Source of the DNA: Owenia fusiformis
Lineage: Eukaryota > Annelida > Polychaeta > Sabellida > Oweniidae
DNA length: 64,000 nt
Direction: 5' to 3'
Assembly (NCBI GenBank): GCA_903813345.2
Contig: CAIIXF020000007.1
Coordinates: 9,741,730-9,805,729, forward strand
The notes under the pieces are model-generated. The model ran no database searches. It was not told the DNA's origin and was given only the letters and a program-made list of their open reading frames with translations. The translations under genes and the position numbers were made by a program. This document shows positions 59,601-64,000 of this stretch, piece after piece. Position 1 is the stretch's first letter. Every line of letters begins with the position of its first letter.

Positions 59601-62600
59601 CCAAGTAGGTGCAAATTCAATCTCAGGTCTGTGGTAGCCTTTTTAAAAATCTCAGGGTGCTGCTCCCAATTGCTTTAATGCATGGGAGATCACTGAGCAG
59701 TTAGAACTGCAAGACTAGGTTCCGGGGTGATATCAGAATAATAATCAATTTCTGTCATCAAACTATATACATGTATTTTCAGGTCTACCTTTGCTTGTAC
59801 AGAGAACGATAGCACGGCAGATACAGCTTTATGAGACAATTGGCTTAGGTCGCTATGGAAAAGTTCTACGGGGAAGGTGGCGGGGAGAAAATGTTGCAGT
59901 AAAAATAGTCCAAGCACGAGAAGAGCAATCGTGGTCCAGAGAATCTGAGCTCTACCAGACATCCATGTTGAGACATGAAAATATACTGGGATTCATAGCT
60001 GCAGATAATAAAGGTAAGGGAGCGTTGAGTGTGTGAGAAAGTTTTGGTTATATCATTCTTGTTGTCAAAACAGGATACAATGTCATAATTAATTGAAATC
60101 TGCCTAGTATGCTGGACTTTGACATATTCCTGGAACCTGGAGTCAATAAATCACAAAAAAATGTATTGGAAAAAGTACCATGATTTTTCAAGCTGTATTT
60201 CTTGGCGACGGATGTACTCCATGAGTTAATACATGTATCAAAAGGAGCACCATGTGTATACGCATTTTACAGAACCATAAATATCAATTGCTATGGTCCC
60301 TAGAGGCAGCATTCAGACCATGAAATGAGAGTAATTTGGGAAAATTTCAAAGAATACTTCTAGCACGAGGACACATTTGAAAAATGTGAACATTTCGGCA
60401 AATCATCTTACCTCACCAGGGGACATCAAACTACTGTGAAAATGTTCATTAATTGTGTTGTTATTGAGATAGAAGATTCATACCACATGTCATTGCTTTA
60501 TTTCTTGTCATCCATCTTGTTTTCATGCACTACTTGTTTTGGCAGTCCATTGATATATTTCTCAGATTGATATATTTGAGTCAAATAGATATGACATTAC
60601 AATACACTTGGATTTTTTTATTATCTGTTTGTTTATTTCAATGTTAGAAATTGCAAAATTATCACTATCAAAGCTTTACCTTGTATCCAATATTCTTGGG
60701 ATTTTACCTGTGAAATTATTTTGTTTTGATAACAGTCACCATGGTCGCGGTCGTGGTCGCTCCTTCTACTCCCCCTGGCTACGGTCCTGCAGATGATATA
60801 ATTTACCAAATCCTTTGCAGGCTTGATGATAATTATGGTACCTAGGTTAGGGTTAAGTTCCTTTGTTATGAAGCAATTTCATTTTGTGTTTGTATAGCAC
60901 ATTAAATCTTTCATTATGATTGAAGCTTTTTGTCAGAAAGGTACCATTTTTTGAAAAACTGAAAAATTGAGAAGCACAAGCAGTTACAATTAAATGGACA
61001 AATTCCTTATTCCCTCCACTATCAAATGATCAGATAATCGTGGTGCAGTAAATAGTCGTTAGAGTTGCATTATTGATGCAGTGAGGGCCTTGAACTACAT
61101 TGGCTCTGGTGTCAATAATTTTGACTTGCTAAAATCTGCTTTAAGCTGCTATAATAAACATATAGGAGAAAATGTTCATTTTTTTGAAAAAATAGAGACG
61201 TCAAAAGATGTTTATTGTCAATTTCTGGATCAGTTTTTCATTATTGTGTCGACTCCAGTTTTCTCAAAGACTTGCACTACCACTATCAAAACCACAAAAT
61301 CATGCTTTTCAATATTTTGTTACAAGTAGGTCAAGAGTTATTTTTTTAGAATCCCATGCAAGTAGATCAAGTGCTTTTTAATTGCATACAAATAATTTAA
61401 GATAAAGCTTTAGCTTCATTCTGGTTCTGAGAATATCTCAAGCCATCAATCAAGATAAATAATCTTTCTCTGCCATACGTTTAAAGATTTGGAAATACAA
61501 GACGTCTATTCTAGGAACCCTTTGGGGTGAAATTGATGAAAACCCCCAGGTTAAACTAACCTGTTCATTCTCAATTAAATCTTTGTTCTTGAAAGCCACC
61601 CTCCAATTCATATACCAGGTATATCACATACATGTATCTGTGTCTTAACAATCTATTTGAGTAGTTTTAATCACCTTTTTTATTTGAAAGGAAGTTTGTG
61701 GTTTGGAACCATGGAAAGAACAGTTTTATAATCTCAGGTTCAGGGTTTAATTTAGATTTTATTATCTTATTGGAACAAACAGTCATTTTAGATTTGTCAG
61801 ATGTGTATGGTTTTGCATTGCTTGATTTTGTTGTTTGAACTTTCTGCTAGTGCTATTAATATATTCCTTTTCCCAAGTCTGTTCTATTTATATGAAATTA
61901 TTTAAGTTGTCATATCCCAGTAGTACCAGAACAATCAGAGAAAGTTAAAGTGGAACACATTTGGTACCTTAAAATAGTGTTTTAACCATGTTTATACACT
62001 GAGTTATTGGGTAACTTACTGAACTTTGAAAAGTGTTCCACTTACAGAAATGTTCATCTACTGGTTTTACAGCAGCTCGAAAGTAATTGATCAGTCCTTT
62101 TTTCAGGACTTACCTCTGAAAATATGCAGTACATTTAGATAACATAATCTAAGAAATATGTCTTTCAACTTTGACATAAGTAACACTGAGGCCTGGAGCC
62201 TGTCAGAATGTTAAGAATATGCAAATGAAATAAATGACAATAACATAAACCATAAGGAGAATGATTCCTGACATTCTTCAAGTGTTTTATGTAATTGAAC
62301 TCTCCAACATTGAAACATACAGGTGTTACAATTAGTTCAGATTATAACATACTTTGCAACTATTTAAACACCTCATTTTAGAAATTGGAAAAAACTGAAA
62401 AAGTGTGATATTTTGAATTTGTGCACTTTTCTTGGTATATAATGGTCAGACGGTTGAATAAGAATAATTTTGTACCCAGTTGAGAAAGTACCAAGAGGAG
62501 AAAATATGTGATGTTTTTTGAAAACACAAATACATGAACTATGTTTATAAAAAGTCTCTTGGTCAAGACTCTGCCCCCCCCCCCCCTTCCCCCTTTTCTA

Positions 62601-63664
62601 TTACTCCCACTAGAGTAAGAGACGGGGGAGGGGGTACAGGATGTTAATGCAAGATAACAAAATTGCCAATAATAACATTCCCAAAGTCCTCTCAAGGCCT
62701 AGACACCAACAAGCTGTCAAGATGAGTTTTTTATTGTGCAGTTGACATTACACGTTCATGATGACCAATGTAAGGCAGTGAGAAGACAAGAGGGATGGCA
62801 CTGTATAATGTAGAGCAAATGTTTTCATTTATTGCAGAATAACTCCCATGCACTTATTGGAAATTCAGAATATAGAAAATGATGTTTGTAAATTCTGAAT
62901 TACAAGGCTGATTTCTTATTTTGAATTTCCTAGCATTTTTGAAATGATGATTTTAGTATTTTAGAATTTCATTCAGGCCTGCAAATACCAAAGATGAAAT
63001 AATTGAAAAAATCTGTGAAATGTAATTGATGAAGAAATCATTAACTTTTCAAAATTAACAAAAATCATCTAATATTTGAATTTCCAAAAATAGATTGCAT
63101 CAATGTTCAAACATTGAGATTTTTGACAGAATAAGCTATAAACTCTGTCCATTTGTTCTCATACCTGCTTGTGTATATCTGCAGATGTTGGTCCATGGAC
63201 TGAACTGTGGCTGGTAACAGATTACCATGAGAATGGGTCTCTCTTTGATTACCTCAACAAGTATGAGATTGATACTGCACGAATGATGAAGTTTGCTATA
63301 AGTATGGCAAATGGTATTGTGCATCTACATACAGAAATAACTGGAGTATTAGGTATAGGTTTTGATTTTACTATGTTTGCAGACTAATTCTAAACATGTA
63401 TATTCCAAAAAGGATCTTTGAATCAAAGGGGAATTTTCTTGAAAATGTTCAGTGCTGGGTTATACTTTGAAAATAGCAATGAATTAAAGAAAAGAAAACT
63501 ACTAGATAATATTCTGTTTTGCATAATATCAATTTTTTAGTTAAGTTCAGAAGTGGATTTGCACATATTTATTCTTCCAGGGAAACCAGCTATCGCACAC
63601 AGAGATCTGAAATCAAAAAATATTCTTGTTAAGTCAAACCACACATGTTGCATAGCAGATTTAG
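47551..63664 (+). CDS. TGF-beta/activin type I receptor kinase (ALK4/5-like), 5' seven exons, partial
   Basis: Exons: 47551-47611, 49928-50063, 52031-52155, 53388-53651, 59783-60013, 63185-63352, 63581-63664; phases are consistent and the first 356 residues are encoded. Order: signal peptide (1-20), ten-Cys ectodomain with [10 protein letters not shown] near its end (21-~115), one membrane helix (~117-140), GS region (~185-196, SGSSGSG), then the kinase: [11 protein letters not shown] loop, VAVK Lys236, [23 protein letters not shown] at 335-342 and IADLG. The L45 segment NKDVGPW is close to ALK4/5 (NKDNGTW) rather than to BMP type receptors, so Smad2/3-type signalling is inferred. The rest of the kinase is outside. 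Whether it is the TGFBR1 or ACVR1B orthologue is not decidable here; invertebrates typically have one ALK4/5/7 gene. Confidence 0.92.
49114..49173 (+). promoter_or_regulatory. CRE plus cryptic first-exon-like unit
   Basis: A perfect TGACGTCA (49114-49121) precedes, by 18 bp, AATGGCGGACC and an ATG (49140) reading [11 protein letters not shown] up to a TTTG|GTGAGT donor (49173/49174). The donor phase (1) is compatible with receptor exon 2. Could be a promoter with first exon of a shorter transcript, a relic carried by a repeat, or chance. Confidence 0.3.
49198..49363. repeat. Foldback element, 166 bp core
   Basis: ATATAGACC ... GGTCTATAT with arms of about 65 nt, e.g. ATCGTCGAATACACCCC (49223) facing GGGGTGTATTCGACGAT (49322), and GGCTAGGCACA facing TGTGCCTAGCC. 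The loop is about 35 nt. Weaker complementarity continues outward to about 49160 and 49425. Confidence 0.85.
49928..50063 (+). CDS. Receptor exon 2 (ectodomain)
   Basis: Encodes [20 protein letters not shown] to VLFT with four cysteines, typical spacing for a three-finger type I receptor ectodomain, and an NAT glycosylation site. Acceptor TTTCAAG, donor GTAAGT. Confidence 0.85.
50064..52030 (+). other. Receptor intron 2
   Basis: AT-rich. A perfect NRF1-type palindrome TGCGCATGCGCA lies at 51173-51184, and the palindrome CGCGATTAATAATCGCG at 51228-51244. A repeated word TTTGTCTGCCATGG occurs at 50940 and 51728. An open frame at 51714-52030 upstream of exon 3 is intron read-through, not coding. 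Confidence 0.6.
52031..52155 (+). CDS. Receptor exon 3 (ectodomain)
   Basis: Encodes [20 protein letters not shown] and [12 protein letters not shown], including the CC-x(n)-CN knuckle. The NQT is a glycosylation site. Donor GTCAGT, phase 1. Confidence 0.92.
52239..53340 (+). mobile_element. Helentron/pearl-like element, copy D
   Basis: TATCCCATCGAATGAAG at the left and GTTCAATGGGATTTGCTAC then TATCTAGC at the right, matching the 5' and hairpin ends. The hairpin has partly decayed. The middle carries A-type unit words (AGCATGGCTCACTGACTCAT, TGATTTTGTTATT) and an unrelated segment at about 52500-52880 with two CCCCACGTG boxes. It fills most of receptor intron 3 (52156-53387). Confidence 0.75.
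53388..53651 (+). CDS. Receptor exon 4 (membrane helix and GS region)
   Basis: Encodes the juxtamembrane segment, a helix [19 protein letters not shown], a His/Asn-rich linker and [20 protein letters not shown]. The GS motif lacks the Thr pair that precedes SGSGSG in vertebrate ALK4/5. Acceptor TTTCAG, donor GTTAGT. Confidence 0.94.
53791..54190. repeat. 41-bp tandem repeat, about ten units
   Basis: Unit GTGAGTTGGAGACGCGTGAA plus CTTGCATAAATGCATTTATTC. Units differ mainly at the MlyI-like ACGCGT core (ACGCG, ACACG, ACGTG, ATGTG, GTGCG) and at ATGCA/ATACA. One unit near 54003-54027 is truncated. Confidence 0.95.
54755..54943. mobile_element. CAGTGATCTC inverted-repeat element, copy 3 (best preserved)
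   Basis: CAGTGATCTC to GAGATCACTG, perfect 10-bp inverted ends, 189 bp. The interior has three 'ACCCACCTGA/ACCCACTTGA' words. No obvious target duplication. Confidence 0.8.
55639..55897 (+). pseudogene. LINE reverse transcriptase, N-terminal part before the insertion
   Basis: 86 codons plus one base: [20 protein letters not shown], then [18 protein letters not shown] and WRPISLL, the standard opening blocks of LINE reverse transcriptases. An in-frame TGA lies just upstream (55636-55638). The phase (1 base over) exactly complements the frame resuming at 56898. Confidence 0.88.
55898..56897 (+). mobile_element. Helentron/pearl-like element inserted in LINE ORF
   Basis: TATCCCATCGAACGAAG to GTTGTTCTGGT, exactly 1,000 bp. 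A (CGTC/GTAC)n tract at ~55936-56010 is the complement of the GACG tract in copies A-C. About five tandem units follow (ATTTTGTTCATATTTGGTA words). The hairpin at 56868-56885 is perfect and 11 nt from CTGG. Removing it restores the reverse transcriptase frame with no base lost or gained. Confidence 0.92.
56898..58978 (+). CDS. LINE reverse transcriptase, main part
   Basis: The frame is open for 693 codons to TGA; an ATG-initiated frame from 56852 begins inside the inserted element and is not the original start. Motifs: [59 protein letters not shown] (catalytic YADD at 57386-57397), [18 protein letters not shown]. The C-terminus has a CCHC knuckle [17 protein letters not shown] (58682-58732). 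All core catalytic residues are present, but the element lacks its 5' half and is disrupted, so it should be inactive. Confidence 0.93.
59497..59695. mobile_element. CAGTGATCTC inverted-repeat element, copy 4
   Basis: Opposite orientation: TTTCTTTTCAAGTGGGTG at the left, a middle word AAATTGGTCACGATATG, and GGGAGATCACTG at the right. The left terminus is decayed. It lies about 90 bp upstream of receptor exon 5. Confidence 0.65.
59783..60013 (+). CDS. Receptor exon 5 (GS end and kinase N-lobe)
   Basis: Encodes [16 protein letters not shown], the glycine loop [16 protein letters not shown] (ATP-binding Lys), the alphaC segment [16 protein letters not shown] and [10 protein letters not shown]. 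Acceptor TTTTCAG, donor GTAAGG. Confidence 0.96.
60014..63184 (+). other. Receptor intron 5 (3.2 kb)
   Basis: AT-rich with one C homopolymer (~62573-62586). Small open frames at 60608, 61081 and 62378 show no recognisable family. I see no further structure. Confidence 0.55.
63185..63352 (+). CDS. Receptor exon 6 (kinase)
   Basis: Encodes [20 protein letters not shown] and FDYLNKYEI, then [16 protein letters not shown]. It resembles the [20 protein letters not shown] hinge of ALK4/5. Donor GTATAG. Confidence 0.95.
63581..63664 (+). CDS. Receptor exon 7 (catalytic loop)
   Basis: Encodes [20 protein letters not shown] and [16 protein letters not shown] is the invariant catalytic loop of type I receptors, and IADLG replaces DFG as usual. 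Donor GTATGT; the gene continues past the window. Confidence 0.96.
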
Positions 63665-64000
63665 GTATGTAGCTTAAGTGACTGATTTCATTTGAATTTG
63701 GTATTTACTTAATGACATTTTTATTGATGACCAAAACTATCCGAGTGTCTGATTTATCAACATATCATGTATTTTTATATCTGAGTTTCTGTGAAACATC
63801 TCTAAGCCCAAAAGCATCTCAAAAGTAAAAAAGGTTTTCTCTGCATGAGAGCTATAATTTCTCAGATATTGTGACAAGTTTTATTTATTTATTTGGACTA
63901 TTCTGGCATACTGTTTGTAAATACAGATCAAATCTTTTGCAACAGGATGCAACTGGTCTGTATGTCCTATTGTCAGATTATTCAACCTGAAAAGTCGTCA

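Larger units (their letters stand above)
53652..59782 (+). other. Receptor intron 4 (6.1 kb)
   Basis: Contains the 41-bp tandem array (53791-54190), a CAGTGATCTC element (54755-54943), a truncated LINE (55639-59165) that is itself split by a Helentron-like element (55898-56897), and a further CAGTGATCTC copy (59497-59695). Confidence 0.8.

Noticed and set aside
63136-63324. Minus-strand ORF over receptor exon 6
   Set aside because: Shadow of the kinase exon.

Overview
This is a eukaryotic genomic window, AT-rich with long introns and GT-AG splicing, and every protein-coding gene in it is an ordinary metazoan gene broken into short exons. Gene content (DIP2, CNPPD1, a TGF-beta/activin type I receptor) shows an animal. 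The abundance of TACATGTACATG-like words and several copies of a repeat resembling the bivalve 'pearl' elements (tandem ~150-bp units plus an ACGG microsatellite) suggest a mollusc, most likely a bivalve; that attribution is inference.

Layout. (1) 1-38,933, minus strand: the 5' part of a DIP2 (disco-interacting protein 2) gene. I could place 23 coding exons with consistent splice sites and phases, about 877 residues; the gene runs off the left edge. A possible alternative first exon lies at 33,933-34,083. (2) 38,934-39,274: a 341-bp head-to-head gap acting as a probable bidirectional promoter with two YY1-like sites. (3) 39,275-45,594, plus strand: a complete seven-exon CNPPD1 gene, 434 aa. 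(4) 45,595-47,550: intergenic, holding two small DNA-transposon derivatives. (5) 47,551 to beyond 63,664, plus strand: the 5' seven exons of a TGF-beta/activin type I receptor serine/threonine kinase (ALK4/5-like), which runs off the right edge.

The introns are full of mobile elements. The most informative family is a non-autonomous Helentron/Helitron2-like ('HINE' or pearl-like) element, seen in five near full-length copies and one fragment. It has asymmetric inverted termini, a hairpin 11 nt from a CTRR end, internal AAATGGCGGCC-containing tandem units and a (GACG)n microsatellite. Two copies have clean empty-site evidence: one splits a 122-bp satellite array, the other splits the open reading frame of a LINE reverse transcriptase. 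Also present are two palindromic 8-bp-TSD (hAT-like) elements, a 1.9-kb TA-flanked element built of CCATGG repeats, a Harbinger-like MITE with TTA duplications, two 9-bp-TSD elements (one carrying a CCAAT/TATA-rich core), several small inverted-repeat elements, and five tandem arrays.

The three host genes do not form a pathway. DIP2 is an acyl-adenylate-forming-type protein with an N-terminal DMAP1-binding domain, CNPPD1 is a membrane-anchored cyclin-box protein, and the receptor acts at the cell surface upstream of Smads. Gene names rest on my recognition of family motifs; no alignment or database search was run.
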